A stretch of DNA of 64,000 bases, from contig JAUHQD010000011.1 of assembly GCA_030418115.1 (NCBI GenBank), forward strand, positions 62,001 to 126,000, given 5' to 3'. The stretch's first letter is position 1. Every line of letters begins with the position of its first letter. The stretch comes from Alteromonadaceae bacterium BrNp21-10 (GTDB taxonomy: Bacteria; Pseudomonadota; Gammaproteobacteria; Enterobacterales; Alteromonadaceae). The position numbers and the translations under genes were made by a program. The notes under the pieces are model-generated. The model made no database searches. It was given only the letters and a program-made list of their open reading frames with translations, and had not been told where the DNA came from. Positions 6,646-16,369 of the stretch are shown one piece after another.

Positions 6646-6667
6646 GCAACACATCCGCGTAACTGGG

Positions 6668-8266
6668 TTACGCAAACTGATTCATGGTATTGTCCTTACC
6701 CGACGCTTTCAAAGCCTGCTCGCCAGAGAAGTAGCCTTTATGCTCATCACCGATATTCGATCCCGACATATCTTGGTGTTTAACACAGGCTAGGCCTTGG
6801 CGAATTTCTTTGCGTTGTACTTCCAGCACATAACCTAACATGCCCATTTCACCGAAATAGTCTTTGGCTAGATTATCCGTCGACAACGCTGCCGTATGGT
6901 AGGTTGGCAAAGTGATCAAGTGATGGAATATCCCCGCTTGGGCAGCCGCGTCTTTTTGGAAACAACGTATACATTCATCGGCCTCGGCAGATAACTCAGT
7001 GTTATCGTATTGCTGTGCCATTAATTGATCGCGCTGGTATTGGCTAACGTCTTTACCTTCGGCCTGCCATGCATCAAACACTTGCTGGCGGAAGTTTAAT
7101 GTCCAGTTAAATGATGGGCTGTTGTTATACACCAACTTGGCGTTTGGTACGGCTTCGCGAATGCGATTAACCATACTGGCAATTTGACCGATGTGCGGTT
7201 TTTCGGTTTCTATCCACAGTAAATCGGCACCATGTTGCAATGAAGTGATGCAATCCAGTACCACGCGGTCTTCACCGGTATTAGGCTTAAAGCGTACTAA
7301 ACCATTAGGCAAACGCGCGGGTTTGATTAAACGCTCACCTTGTTTAATCGCCATATCGCCCGATTGCATTTGTGCTAACGAGGTCACCTCTTCACCATCG
7401 ATATAGGCATTGTATTGCTCGGCCAAATCACCAGGGAATTGCGATACTGGGATTTTTTGCGTCAGGCCTGCACCCAACGAATCGGTACGGGCAACAATAA
7501 CCCCATCTTCCACACCCATTTCCATAAAGGCGTAACGCACGGCGTTAATTTTGGCGAGGAAATCTTCATGGGGAACCGTGACCTTGCCGTCTTGGTGACC
7601 ACATTGTTTGGCGTCCGACACCTGATTTTCAATCTGGATACAACAAGCACCGGCTTCGATCATCTTCTTGGCCAATAAATAGGTGGCTTCTTCGTTACCA
7701 AATCCGGCATCGATATCTGCAATAATGGGCACGACATGGGTTTGGAAATTATCGATTTTATTCTGCGCGGCTTTTTCCCGCAGGTTATCACCGGCTTCGC
7801 GAGCGTCGTCCATTTCTTTAAACAAATGCTGTAACTCGCGGGCATCGGCTTGCTTTAAGAAGGTGTACAACTCTTCGATTAGCGCAGGAACAGAGGTTTT
7901 CTCATGCATGGATTGGTCGGGTAATGGACCAAATTCAGAACGCATAGCGGCGACCATCCAACCAGACAAATACAAGTAACGCCCTTGAGTGCTACCAAAA
8001 TGCTTCTTGATAGAAATCATTTTTTGCTGGCCGACAAAACCATGCCAGCAACCTAAAGACTGGGTGTAATTGGCTGAGTCTTGATCATAACTGGCCATGT
8101 CTGCGCGCATAATACCGGCGGTATATTTGGCAATATCTAAGCCGGTTTTAAAGCGGTTTTGCAAACGCATTCTGGCAATATGCTCAGGGTTAATTGCACT
8201 CCAGGCGGTTCCCTGTTGGGCAATGGCGTCGCTAGCGTTTTGTGTTGCTGTATTGTAGGTATACAT
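6668..8266 (-). CDS. aceA: Isocitrate lyase
   Basis: A 532-residue isocitrate lyase that cleaves isocitrate to glyoxylate and succinate, the first step of the glyoxylate bypass. The catalytic loop AKQCGHQDGK corresponds to the KKCGH motif of the E. coli enzyme, and VPIIADIDAGFG carries metal-binding aspartates. The length is that of the long isocitrate lyase of Pseudomonas-type bacteria, about 100 residues longer than E. coli AceA (434). GAGAG precedes the ATG. It lies about 100 bp downstream of malate synthase G on the same strand and is closed by a clear terminator. The DUF3612 regulator upstream of glcB is the likely local controller. Confidence 0.97.
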   Translation of the reverse strand: MYTYNTATQNASDAIAQQGTAWSAINPEHIARMRLQNRFKTGLDIAKYTAGIMRADMASYDQDSANYTQSLGCWHGFVGQQKMISIKKHFGSTQGRYLYLSGWMVAAMRSEFGPLPDQSMHEKTSVPALIEELYTFLKQADARELQHLFKEMDDAREAGDNLREKAAQNKIDNFQTHVVPIIADIDAGFGNEEATYLLAKKMIEAGACCIQIENQVSDAKQCGHQDGKVTVPHEDFLAKINAVRYAFMEMGVEDGVIVARTDSLGAGLTQKIPVSQFPGDLAEQYNAYIDGEEVTSLAQMQSGDMAIKQGERLIKPARLPNGLVRFKPNTGEDRVVLDCITSLQHGADLLWIETEKPHIGQIASMVNRIREAVPNAKLVYNNSPSFNWTLNFRQQVFDAWQAEGKDVSQYQRDQLMAQQYDNTELSAEADECIRCFQKDAAAQAGIFHHLITLPTYHTAALSTDNLAKDYFGEMGMLGYVLEVQRKEIRQGLACVKHQDMSGSNIGDEHKGYFSGEQALKASGKDNTMNQFA

Positions 8267-8369
8267 AGGTTTCTCTCTTATTTTGTATTGATGCCGGCGG
8301 TGGCCAACGTCCTTTTATGCGCTCTATTATTATTTTTTTGCGCGGTGTTTCTGTGTGTTATAAATTCGT

Positions 8370-10544
8370 TTAGTGAGCTTGCTGTTTAGCTAATACTCTA
8401 TGAGCATGTAGCAACGGCTCGGTGTAACCACTGGGCTGGTCAATGCCTTTAAATATCAAATCATGGGCGGCGATAAACGCCTGACTAGTGGTGATATTCG
8501 CTGACATCGGGCGATAACCTGCGGTATCACGATTTTGTGCATCAACGACCACTGCCATGCGTTGCATGGTGGCTTTCACCTGCTCTTGGGTGCATAAACC
8601 ATGATGTAACCAATTGGCGATATGCTGGCTGGAGATCCGCAAGGTGGCGCGGTCTTCCATCAAGCCCACATTATTAATGTCAGGTACTTTGGAGCAGCCA
8701 ATACCATCTTCAATCCAGCGCACTACGTAACCCAATAGCCCTTGAATGTTATTATCCAATTCATGTTGAATGTCGTCGTCACTTAAGCTTTGATTTGCTG
8801 GTAATAGCGGTATTGTCAGCAAATCTTTCAGGCTGGCAATTTGTCGCTGTTTAAGCTGATTTTGCACCGCAAAAACATCCACTTGATGGTAATGCATGGC
8901 ATGTAATGTCGCTGCAGTGGGTGAAGGTACCCAAGCGGTATTGGCACCGGCTAATGGGTGGGCGATTTTAGTTTGCATCATCGCCGCCATTTCGTCTGGC
9001 ATTGCCCACATGCCTTTGCCAATTTGCGCTTTGCCTTGTAAACCACACTGCAAACCGATATCGACATTACGATTTTCGTATGCTTGGATCCAAGGTTGCT
9101 GCTTAATTTGGTCTTTAGGTAAAAATGCTCCAGCTTGCATGCTGGTATGGATTTCATCGCCGGTGCGGTCTAAAAAGCCGGTATTAATAAACACCACGCG
9201 CTCTTTGGCCATACGAATACATTCTTTAAGGTTGAGCGAGGTGCGGCGCTCTTCATCCATAATACCGATTTTGATGGTGTTAGCGGCTAGCCCGAGCATC
9301 TGCTCTACACGGCTGAATAATTGACAACTAAACATTACTTCATCTGGGCCGTGCATTTTTGGCTTAACAATATAAATACTGCCGGTACGACTGTTACGAA
9401 TTCCCTGTTGACGTTGTAAATCCAAGGCGCCAATAAGTGATGTGACTACTGCATCCATAATGCCTTCAGGTACGAAGTTGCCGAATTGATCTTGCATCAA
9501 ATCCGATTCCATCAAATGCCCAACGTTACGTACCATCAATAATGAACGACCATGCAGACGGTATTCTTCGCCATCTAAGCCGGTAAAGATGCGATCTTTT
9601 TGCATGCGGCGAGTGCAGGTTTTACCCCCCTTTTCAAACTTGGCTTCTAAAGTACCCTGCATTAAGCCCAACCAGTTACGGTAAACCTCAATTTTGTCTT
9701 GTGCGTCCACTGCCGCGACCGAATCTTCGCAATCAATAATAGTGCTAAGGGCGGATTCGATAATGATGTCATCGATATGGGCGATATCATGAGCACCGTT
9801 TTGACCGTTACGGTCAAACTCTACTTCTACGTGTAAGCCGTTGCTCTTCAGCAATATCGATTCTGGATCACTGTGGGAGCCATTTAACGCCACTAACTGA
9901 CAAGGTTGCTGTAGCCCACATTCGCTACCATCAGGGAAAAACGCCATTAAGTGCTGGTGATAAACCACGTAACAGGTGGCATCATGATGGGAGCCACTAG
10001 CTAGCGGGAAAACCTCATCAAGAAAATCTTTAGCCAGCGCTATAACGCGCTTACCGCGAGCTTGGTTGTAAGTTTTACCGGGTTTTAGACCGTTAGTTTT
10101 GGGGATTACGTCTGTGCCGTACAGTGCATCGTACAAACTTCCCCAACGGGCATTCGCTGCATTTAACGCAAAACGTGCATTTTTAGCCGGTACCACTAAT
10201 TGCGGTCCGGCTAAGGTAGCAATTTCTGCATCAACGTTAGTGGTAGTAATAGTAAAGTCATCGCCTTCCTCGACGAGGTAACCAATCTCTCTTAAATAGG
10301 CTTCATAGGCAGTTACATCAAAAGTCTGCCCTTGATGCTGTAGGTGCCAATGGTCGATTTGTTGTTGCATGCGCTCGCGGGTTGCCAGTAACTGACGATT
10401 AACCGGTGCCAGATCGCTGATAAGCTGATTCAGGTCGGCCCAAAAGGTAGCTGGATTCAACCCGTGTACAGACAACACCTCTTCATTAATGAAGTGGTAA
10501 AAATCTTGGTTGATTAACGCATTTTTTTGTAGGGGCATATTCAT
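8370..10544 (-). CDS. glcB: Malate synthase G
   Basis: A 724-residue monomeric malate synthase of the G type, which condenses glyoxylate with acetyl-CoA to malate. Recognisable segments include FPLASGSHHDATCYVVYHQH, DCEDSVAAVDA, GRSLLMVRNVGHLM, IVKPKMHGPDEV and FINTGFLDRTGDEIHTSM, all in family order. The length matches GlcB (about 723 residues), not the shorter AceB. AAAGG sits 8 bases before the ATG. It precedes aceA on the same strand, so both bypass enzymes are probably co-transcribed. A divergent XRE/DUF3612 regulator starts 165 bp away. Confidence 0.97.
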   Translation of the reverse strand: MNMPLQKNALINQDFYHFINEEVLSVHGLNPATFWADLNQLISDLAPVNRQLLATRERMQQQIDHWHLQHQGQTFDVTAYEAYLREIGYLVEEGDDFTITTTNVDAEIATLAGPQLVVPAKNARFALNAANARWGSLYDALYGTDVIPKTNGLKPGKTYNQARGKRVIALAKDFLDEVFPLASGSHHDATCYVVYHQHLMAFFPDGSECGLQQPCQLVALNGSHSDPESILLKSNGLHVEVEFDRNGQNGAHDIAHIDDIIIESALSTIIDCEDSVAAVDAQDKIEVYRNWLGLMQGTLEAKFEKGGKTCTRRMQKDRIFTGLDGEEYRLHGRSLLMVRNVGHLMESDLMQDQFGNFVPEGIMDAVVTSLIGALDLQRQQGIRNSRTGSIYIVKPKMHGPDEVMFSCQLFSRVEQMLGLAANTIKIGIMDEERRTSLNLKECIRMAKERVVFINTGFLDRTGDEIHTSMQAGAFLPKDQIKQQPWIQAYENRNVDIGLQCGLQGKAQIGKGMWAMPDEMAAMMQTKIAHPLAGANTAWVPSPTAATLHAMHYHQVDVFAVQNQLKQRQIASLKDLLTIPLLPANQSLSDDDIQHELDNNIQGLLGYVVRWIEDGIGCSKVPDINNVGLMEDRATLRISSQHIANWLHHGLCTQEQVKATMQRMAVVVDAQNRDTAGYRPMSANITTSQAFIAAHDLIFKGIDQPSGYTEPLLHAHRVLAKQQAH

Positions 10545-10692
10545 CTCATTTACCTTTTATGTGTGCAATTTGTTGGTTGGCCAGCCCTTTATTTTTGTTA
10601 TGTGTTGGCTGGCTGGTTTTGGGCGATGCCTAATCGCTTGATTTGTAGTCTATGTAAAATTGAACTAGAATTTCACAATAGAAATTACACAG

Positions 10693-10705
10693 TGTAAATT
10701 TTACA
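10693..10705. promoter_or_regulatory. Perfect 13-bp palindrome at the regulator start
   Basis: TGTAAATTTTACA is an exact inverted repeat ending 3 bases before the ATG of the DUF3612 regulator. TGTAAAATTG and a TTTCACA half-like sequence lie 25-45 bp further up in the glcB/regulator gap. The position suggests an operator for autoregulation or for shared control of glcB-aceA. Confidence 0.5.
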
Positions 10706-10708
10706 AAA

Positions 10709-12220
10709 ATGAAAAGTAAAAAAAGCCTCATGCGTAAGGCCCATTTTTTGGGCACTAAGATCCGTAACCTACGGAAACGTAACCGTTTAACCATGGAAGA
10801 CCTGTCGGCACGCTGTGTAAAAGTCAATGCAGAATCGGCACCCTCGGTGTCCTATTTGTCGATGATTGAACGTGGAAAGCGGGTTCCTAGTGAAGATGTA
10901 TTGGAAATTATCGCCAGTGTATTTCAAAAAAATATCGACTGGTTCTTAGATGATATGCCTGAAGAAGAAGCCATCATGCCCAGTAAAGGCAGCCGTGGTG
11001 GTATTAATGGCATGGCGTTAGAGCCGAACTTTTTGTTCTCAAATGAGATCTTACAAATTGCTATTCCAGAGATGCTGTCGCAAACCGGCACTACCGGCCG
11101 CCAATTTGCTCATTTATTGATCCGTGCTCACCAAGAGCACCACCAAAACCACTTCCCAGATTTGGAGCGTGCTGCCGAAAGTGTCGGCCTTAAACGCCTA
11201 CCATTGAGCCTTGATGACATTATTGCCATCACCAAAAACATGGGGCTAACCATAAAGTGGTTTACTAAAACTCCGCAGCTAGTGTTAGACGGTGTGGGTA
11301 TTGATACCCACAGTGTGGTTACCTCTTTCTTTGAACCACCTAATCAGATTTACATTAATCAGTTAATGAAATCCCAACCCCACCGCTTAAAGTACGATTT
11401 GGCGGTGCATATTGGCCATTGTGTTTTGCATGATAAAGACGGTATGAAAAACGTCATGGTGGCTGGGCGTAATGAAATATCACCGTTACAAGATCACAGT
11501 ATCCAAAGTCAATCTTCCAATGTGGATGCGCAAGACATATTGCATGCTTGGCGCGATTTTGAGTGCAGCTTTTTTGCCGGCGCCTTGCTGTGCCCGAAAG
11601 TCCCTTTTAGGCAATTGCTTGATCGCAATGGTTATGAAATCAACTCAGGCAAACTAGTGGATGTATCTGAATCCGTCGCTATGCGCCGTATGACGGCAGT
11701 GTCGCCCTACCCCCATTGGCATTATTTTGATGCCTACGCACCGGGCAAACTCAAAGCGGTGTATCGCGGTAATGGTATTCCGTTGCCATGGGGCAATATG
11801 CGTTTGGTGCAAGACCCTTGCCAGCACTGGGCGGTATTTCGCATGATTAACGCGCCGTTAACTGGCACCTCATCACAAATATCTATTTTGAATGTAGGTG
11901 ATGAGCCGCGAATATATTCTTGTGAGTCAATTAACGTACAGGATTTTGCTGGTAACCGCCATGTGCTCTGCGCTGGTATCGATCTCAACCCGGCCATTGA
12001 GGCCCAGGGCAAAGATGCCCTGTCGTTAGCAACGGATTTAAAACAAGCTTGCGTGGCTAATGGTGGTTTAAGTGCTATTCCGAAAGGGATTAAGAGCGAT
12101 CTGATGAGTGTGGCTAAAATCCTCAATATTAACTGGGTAGAGCGTGGTATCGAAAACGACGCTCGCTTAATTTGTTCTCGCGGTGCGGTCTGTCCGCGGA
12201 CGCCTAGCTGCTATAGCTAA
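10709..12220 (+). CDS. XRE-family regulator with DUF3612 domain
   Basis: A 503-residue regulator with an N-terminal Cro/C1-type helix-turn-helix (LGTKIRNLRKRNRLTMEDLS ... PSVSYLSMIERGKRVPS, about residues 15-65). A long C-terminal region follows, characteristic of the DUF3612 group found beside glyoxylate-bypass genes in Shewanella, Vibrio and Alteromonas relatives. The C-terminal part resembles the ImmA/IrrE-plus-ScfR architecture of RamB/MccR-type regulators of acetate and propionate metabolism, so control of glcB-aceA by a metabolite is likely. No good ribosome site precedes the ATG at 10709; the ATG at 10730 is an alternative start. A perfect palindrome abuts the start. The C-terminus is Cys-containing (CSRGAVCPRTPSC). 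Confidence 0.88.
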   Translation: MKSKKSLMRKAHFLGTKIRNLRKRNRLTMEDLSARCVKVNAESAPSVSYLSMIERGKRVPSEDVLEIIASVFQKNIDWFLDDMPEEEAIMPSKGSRGGINGMALEPNFLFSNEILQIAIPEMLSQTGTTGRQFAHLLIRAHQEHHQNHFPDLERAAESVGLKRLPLSLDDIIAITKNMGLTIKWFTKTPQLVLDGVGIDTHSVVTSFFEPPNQIYINQLMKSQPHRLKYDLAVHIGHCVLHDKDGMKNVMVAGRNEISPLQDHSIQSQSSNVDAQDILHAWRDFECSFFAGALLCPKVPFRQLLDRNGYEINSGKLVDVSESVAMRRMTAVSPYPHWHYFDAYAPGKLKAVYRGNGIPLPWGNMRLVQDPCQHWAVFRMINAPLTGTSSQISILNVGDEPRIYSCESINVQDFAGNRHVLCAGIDLNPAIEAQGKDALSLATDLKQACVANGGLSAIPKGIKSDLMSVAKILNINWVERGIENDARLICSRGAVCPRTPSCYS

Positions 12221-12231
12221 GGTCACGCAGA

Positions 12232-13500
12232 CTATACAGCGACTACTCTAGTGATTTTTTTTGCGTACAGTGAAAAATAAGCAATCACCACAAAACACAA
12301 ACAGGGCACCGCAAAGGCAAAACGGATATGCGAGGCATCGGAGATAGCTCCCATTACCGCTGTTAGCACTGCCCCACCGATAATAGCCATCACCAATACC
12401 GATGCCGCTAATTTGGTTTGATTGCCGACATGACACACGCCGATAGCAAAGATAGTTGGGAACATAATCGACATACCGAAACTAACCAATATCAATGCGC
12501 CAATACCGATATATCCGCCAATAGCGATGGCCAGTAAGGTTAACCCGACATTAGCAATGGCAAAGTACGCCATAAGTTTGTCACCGGCTATTTTTGACAT
12601 TAACCAGGTGCCAACAAAACGCCCTGTCATAAACAACACTAACGATGCAGTTAACCCATTAGCTGCCATTTTCTCGGTTAAGCCCACGTCCGCCTGTAGC
12701 GAATAACGAATAAGAAAACTCCATACCCCAACTTGCGCGCCCACATAACAAAACTGCGCAAAGGCAGCCCAGCGAAAATGCCGATAACCGAATAAGGTAC
12801 GATAGCTAGCTGGCGCCTGCTGTGCGTCGTGGTCGGCATTGTGTTGGTTAACTGGAAATTTGGTAATAATAAACAGTCCGCACCAGAACAATATAAATAA
12901 GCCAATGATCAAGTAAGGGGTTTGTACAGATAAAATTTCACTGTGATAAAAAGCTTGCTGCTGTTCCGTACTCAGCGCCGCAAGTTCCGTGGGACTGTGT
13001 TCAACACCGGTGAAGATAAAATTCTGACCTATAACAATGCCGCTAATGGCCCCTAAAGGATTAAACGACTGAGCAAAGTTCAAGCGCCGCTGGGCAGTTT
13101 CCGGGCTACCTAGAGCCACAATATACGGGTTGGCGGTGGTTTCTAAAAAGGCTAAGCCACTGGCAATCACAAACAACGCCACTAAAAAGAAGCTATAAAC
13201 TTGCACATCCGCCGCGGGATAAAACAACAACGCCCCAGCTCCGTATAACAGTAAACCAACAATAATCGCCGCCTTGTAACCAAAGCGCTGCATAACCATG
13301 GCCGCTGGGATAGCAAAGAAAAAGTAGCCCATATAAAAAGCCGACTGCACAAAGCCAGATTGTAAATCCGACAACACAAAAGACTTCTTAAATTGCTGGA
13401 TTAAAATATCATTAAGGTTGTTGGCCACACCCCACATAAAAAACAAACTGATGACGAGGGTAAGGCACCACAGATTGACCTGCTTATTGTTATTTTCCAT
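12232..13500 (-). CDS. fucP: FucP-type sugar:proton symporter (MFS)
   Basis: A 422-residue MFS protein with 12 hydrophobic segments. Its opening, LVISLFFMWGVANNLNDILIQQFKKSF, and the later FLETTANPYIVALG and RLNFAQSFNPLGAISG are hallmarks of the L-fucose:H+ symporter family. It should import L-fucose, or a close hexose, across the inner membrane. It is the last gene of the fucose operon, 47 bp after the FAH-family hydrolase gene, and converges with the DUF3612 regulator 11 bp away. The family also contains glucose/galactose transporters; the operon supports fucose. Confidence 0.9.
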   Translation of the reverse strand: MENNNKQVNLWCLTLVISLFFMWGVANNLNDILIQQFKKSFVLSDLQSGFVQSAFYMGYFFFAIPAAMVMQRFGYKAAIIVGLLLYGAGALLFYPAADVQVYSFFLVALFVIASGLAFLETTANPYIVALGSPETAQRRLNFAQSFNPLGAISGIVIGQNFIFTGVEHSPTELAALSTEQQQAFYHSEILSVQTPYLIIGLFILFWCGLFIITKFPVNQHNADHDAQQAPASYRTLFGYRHFRWAAFAQFCYVGAQVGVWSFLIRYSLQADVGLTEKMAANGLTASLVLFMTGRFVGTWLMSKIAGDKLMAYFAIANVGLTLLAIAIGGYIGIGALILVSFGMSIMFPTIFAIGVCHVGNQTKLAASVLVMAIIGGAVLTAVMGAISDASHIRFAFAVPCLCFVVIAYFSLYAKKITRVVAV

Positions 13501-13547
13501 CTGACAGCGCTCTTTTTATTTGTATGACAATTATTGTAAGCTAATCA

Positions 13548-14399
13548 TTAAGCTTGTTTATAATCAATAACAACCTGATTTTGCTCACCTAATCCTTCTA
13601 TGGATAAGCGGATTTTATCGCCTTGATGTAAATAGGTAGGTGGTTTTTGCCCAAGGCCCACACCCGGTGGAGTACCGGTACTGATCACATCCCCCGCTTG
13701 TAAACTCATAAACTGACTAAGATAACTAACGATGAAATTCGGTGAGAACACCATGGTTTTAGTAGAGCCATTCTGAAAGCGTTTGCCATTCACATCCAAG
13801 GTCATGGATAAATTACGTACATCAGACACTTCATCTTTAGTGACTAACCATGGGCCTATTGGGCCAAAGCTGTCACAGCCCTTGCCTTTATCCCACTGGC
13901 CGCCCATTTCCAATTGGAATGCCCGCTCAGAAACATCATTACAAACACAATAACCGGCTATATAGTCTTCAGCATCGGCTTCATCCACATAGGAGCAGTC
14001 TTTACCTATCACTACTGCCAGCTCAATTTCCCAATCTAACTTGGTGCTATTTTTAGGTTTGATGATGGCATCATTGGGGCCAGTAATAGCGCTAGTGGCT
14101 TTCATAAAAACCACCGGTTGTTCAGGCACATCCACACCGGTTTCTTTGGCGTGATCGGCATAATTGAGACCAATACAAATAAACTTACCGACGTGATTAA
14201 CACAAGCGCCCAAACGCGCATTGGCATCGGCTAGGGGTAATGTATTGATATCCACTTGAGCTATTTTTGCTAGAGATTCTGCACTAATGGTTTGACCATT
14301 TATGTCGTTCACCACCGCAGACAAATCACGGATCTGCCCTTGACCATCAACTATGCCCGGTTTTTCTACGCCTTTTTCACCAAAACGTACTAATTTCAT
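13548..14399 (-). CDS. FAH-family 2,4-diketo-3-deoxy-L-fuconate hydrolase
   Basis: A 283-residue fumarylacetoacetate hydrolase-family protein: KFICIGLNYADHAKETG, DWEIELAVVIGKDC (metal-binding Glu residues), GGQWDKGKGCDSFGPIGPW and GDVISTGTPPGVG are the family signatures. In the oxidative L-fucose pathway described in Xanthomonas this type of enzyme splits 2,4-diketo-3-deoxy-L-fuconate into pyruvate and L-lactate. AAGAG precedes the ATG. It follows the SDR gene by 41 bp and precedes fucP. The same family acts on the rhamnose analogue, so the substrate assignment rests on the operon. Confidence 0.85.
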   Translation of the reverse strand: MKLVRFGEKGVEKPGIVDGQGQIRDLSAVVNDINGQTISAESLAKIAQVDINTLPLADANARLGACVNHVGKFICIGLNYADHAKETGVDVPEQPVVFMKATSAITGPNDAIIKPKNSTKLDWEIELAVVIGKDCSYVDEADAEDYIAGYCVCNDVSERAFQLEMGGQWDKGKGCDSFGPIGPWLVTKDEVSDVRNLSMTLDVNGKRFQNGSTKTMVFSPNFIVSYLSQFMSLQAGDVISTGTPPGVGLGQKPPTYLHQGDKIRLSIEGLGEQNQVVIDYKQA

Positions 14400-14440
14400 A
14401 TTATTCTCTTTTACTTAAATCTAAGTTGTAGGCAGCCGGA

Positions 14441-15166
14441 CTAAATCGTCCAACCACCATCAATGACGTGGATTTGCCCCGTGGTATAGCTGGATTCGTC
14501 ACTAGCTAAATACAACGCTAAATTGGCAATTTCAGCGGATTCGCCTAAACGCCCCATGGGTTGACGCGCAACAAAATTAGCTCTTGTGGCCTCATAATCA
14601 CCATTTTTAGACATGCGCTGCTCTAAAGAAGGCGACTGCACAGTCCCCGGACAAATGGCATTGCAACGAATCCCTTGCCCGACAAACTCTGCGGCAATGG
14701 CCTTGGTTAAACCAATCACCGCCGCTTTAGTGGCGCCATAAGCAAAACGGTTACCAATACCAGTTATGCTGCTGGCTACTGACGACATATTAATGATCGT
14801 GCCACCATCCTGTTGCAGCATCTGCGGAATAACGGCGCGACAGAGTAAATAGGCAGATTTAACATTGAGATCCATGGAGAAATCGAAGGCCTTTTCATCA
14901 CACTCCAATATGCCACCATCATGAACAAAACCTGCACAATTGAACAACACATCAATAGCACCAATACTTTCAACCACTGCGTTGACGGCACTGCCATCGG
15001 TCACATCCAATTGAATGTGCTGATGTGCATTTACCTCTTTTAACAACGGCATATTGATATCAGAAGCATAAACAATCGCCCCTTGCTGAGTAAATAGCTC
15101 AGCAGTGGCTTTGCCAATGCCTTGAGCGGCGGCGGTGATAAGTATTCTTTTACCTTGTAAGCGCAT
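14441..15166 (-). CDS. SDR-family 2-keto-3-deoxy-L-fuconate dehydrogenase
   Basis: A 241-residue classical short-chain dehydrogenase: ITAAAQGIGKATAE (TGxxxGxG-like NAD site, with alanines in place of the first Gly), NCAG, INMSSVAS (catalytic Ser), YGATKAA (catalytic YxxxK). The open frame continues to 15214, but those codons overlap the uxaA-like gene; the ATG at 15166, 10 bp after its stop and behind GAGA, is chosen. It is expected to oxidise 2-keto-3-deoxy-L-fuconate to the 2,4-diketo compound with NAD+. This follows from its place between the dehydratase and the FAH hydrolase, the same order of steps as in the known pathway. Confidence 0.85.
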   Translation of the reverse strand: MRLQGKRILITAAAQGIGKATAELFTQQGAIVYASDINMPLLKEVNAHQHIQLDVTDGSAVNAVVESIGAIDVLFNCAGFVHDGGILECDEKAFDFSMDLNVKSAYLLCRAVIPQMLQQDGGTIINMSSVASSITGIGNRFAYGATKAAVIGLTKAIAAEFVGQGIRCNAICPGTVQSPSLEQRMSKNGDYEATRANFVARQPMGRLGESAEIANLALYLASDESSYTTGQIHVIDGGWTI

Positions 15167-15176
15167 AATATTCTCG

Positions 15177-16364
15177 TTAACGGAACGGCAAACAACTGGG
15201 ACCGATAGGCTCAAATTGTTTATAAGTTAAAATAAATTCCTGATGACCTAATTCTTCCGATTTGGTTTTCGCGCCTACTGCGACGGCTAATAACTGTTGG
15301 TAAATCTCCAGCCCGACTTCTTCCACGGTCGACTCACCACTTAACACCCGTCCCGCATTCACATCCATATCGTCAGGCATACGCGCATAGGTTTCAGGAT
15401 TAGCACAAATTTTAATCACGGGCGAAATCGCCGAACCCACAACAGACCCTCTACCAGTGGTAAATAAGATGATATGTGCCCCACTAGCAATCATCTCGAC
15501 GATTTCTGCGTTATCGGAAATATTGGGAAAACCAAATTTAGGTCCACCATCGGGTACCACATCCATCAAGTACAAACCGCCCTTGGGCGGAATATCACCG
15601 GGTTTAATCAAACCACTAATTTGGCTATGCCCGGACTTACTATAAGCACCCATACTTTTTTCTTCTTGAGTCGTCAGGCCTCCTTCGGCGTTGCCTGGGG
15701 CAAAAGAACCATAACCAAGCTGAGTATAATAATCTTCGGCTTTATGTACGGCTTTTTCGATCTCAACTCCGAGTTCCACAGACACCGCGCGTTCAGCCAT
15801 TATTTGTTCGCAACCGATCAATTCACCGGTTTCTTCAAAAATACAGGTGGCGTCTTGTGCCAATAAACGGTCAAAACAATGACCTACAGCCGGATTAGCA
15901 GTAATGCCGCTGGTTCCGTCAGAACCGCCACAGATAGTACCTATAATCAATTCATCTACCGACATCGGCACCAACTGAATATCCATCTGAGTTTGTAATT
16001 GCTTAACCGTAGCAATGCCTTTTTCAATGGAAGTTTTGGTACCGCCAGCTTGTTGGATAACAATAGTATCCGTCGGTTTACCTGCCTCTCTTGCCGCCGC
16101 GGCTAAAGCTTCGCGATTAAAGCCCTCACAACCTAAAGACAGCAAGACTACGGCGCCAACATTGGGATGACGGATAAGCTGAGATAATTGTTTTAACGCA
16201 TAATCATTGGGGTAACAGCCAGGAAAACCGATCAGGTGAACATTTTCATCCTGACAGCCATCAACAATTTTGCGCGCCACATGGTGTGCGCATTCCACCA
16301 AGTAACAGACCACAGTGATATTACGAATGCCTTTACGGCCGTCTGCACGTAAATACCCTTTCAT
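15177..16364 (-). CDS. UxaA-type dehydratase, large subunit (probable L-fuconate dehydratase)
   Basis: A 395-residue protein of the altronate/galactarate dehydratase (UxaA/GarD) C-terminal family: GYLRADGRKGIRN, GFPGCYPNDYALKQL, LGCEGFN, TICGGSDGTSGITANPAVG and a Cys-rich metal-ligand pattern. Here the UxaA polypeptide is split: the N-terminal SAF domain is encoded by the gene just upstream. Campylobacter jejuni also has a split UxaA pair in its fucose locus, proposed as the L-fuconate dehydratase. No enolase-type fuconate dehydratase is present here, so this pair most likely fills that step. AGGA lies 9 bases before the ATG. Confidence 0.83.
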   Translation of the reverse strand: MKGYLRADGRKGIRNITVVCYLVECAHHVARKIVDGCQDENVHLIGFPGCYPNDYALKQLSQLIRHPNVGAVVLLSLGCEGFNREALAAAAREAGKPTDTIVIQQAGGTKTSIEKGIATVKQLQTQMDIQLVPMSVDELIIGTICGGSDGTSGITANPAVGHCFDRLLAQDATCIFEETGELIGCEQIMAERAVSVELGVEIEKAVHKAEDYYTQLGYGSFAPGNAEGGLTTQEEKSMGAYSKSGHSQISGLIKPGDIPPKGGLYLMDVVPDGGPKFGFPNISDNAEIVEMIASGAHIILFTTGRGSVVGSAISPVIKICANPETYARMPDDMDVNAGRVLSGESTVEEVGLEIYQQLLAVAVGAKTKSEELGHQEFILTYKQFEPIGPSCLPFR

Positions 16365-16369
16365 CTTGA

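Larger units (their letters stand above)
5776..6667. other. Gene-free repeat-rich spacer
   Basis: About 890 bp without a credible gene. It holds four copies of a TTCGTGCA-type motif (5911-6030), four copies of a 13-bp palindrome TTGGCGCAGCCAA, two 86-bp direct repeats, one REP hairpin and the aceA terminator. An open frame at 6055-6327 has no recognisable protein features and an unusual Arg/Lys-rich composition, so it is not annotated. Confidence 0.7.

Noticed and set aside
10560-10620. GGCCAGCC / GGCTGGCT partial inverted repeat in the glcB leader
   Set aside because: Imperfect, long loop, and oriented away from any terminator role; could be chance in a repetitive stretch.
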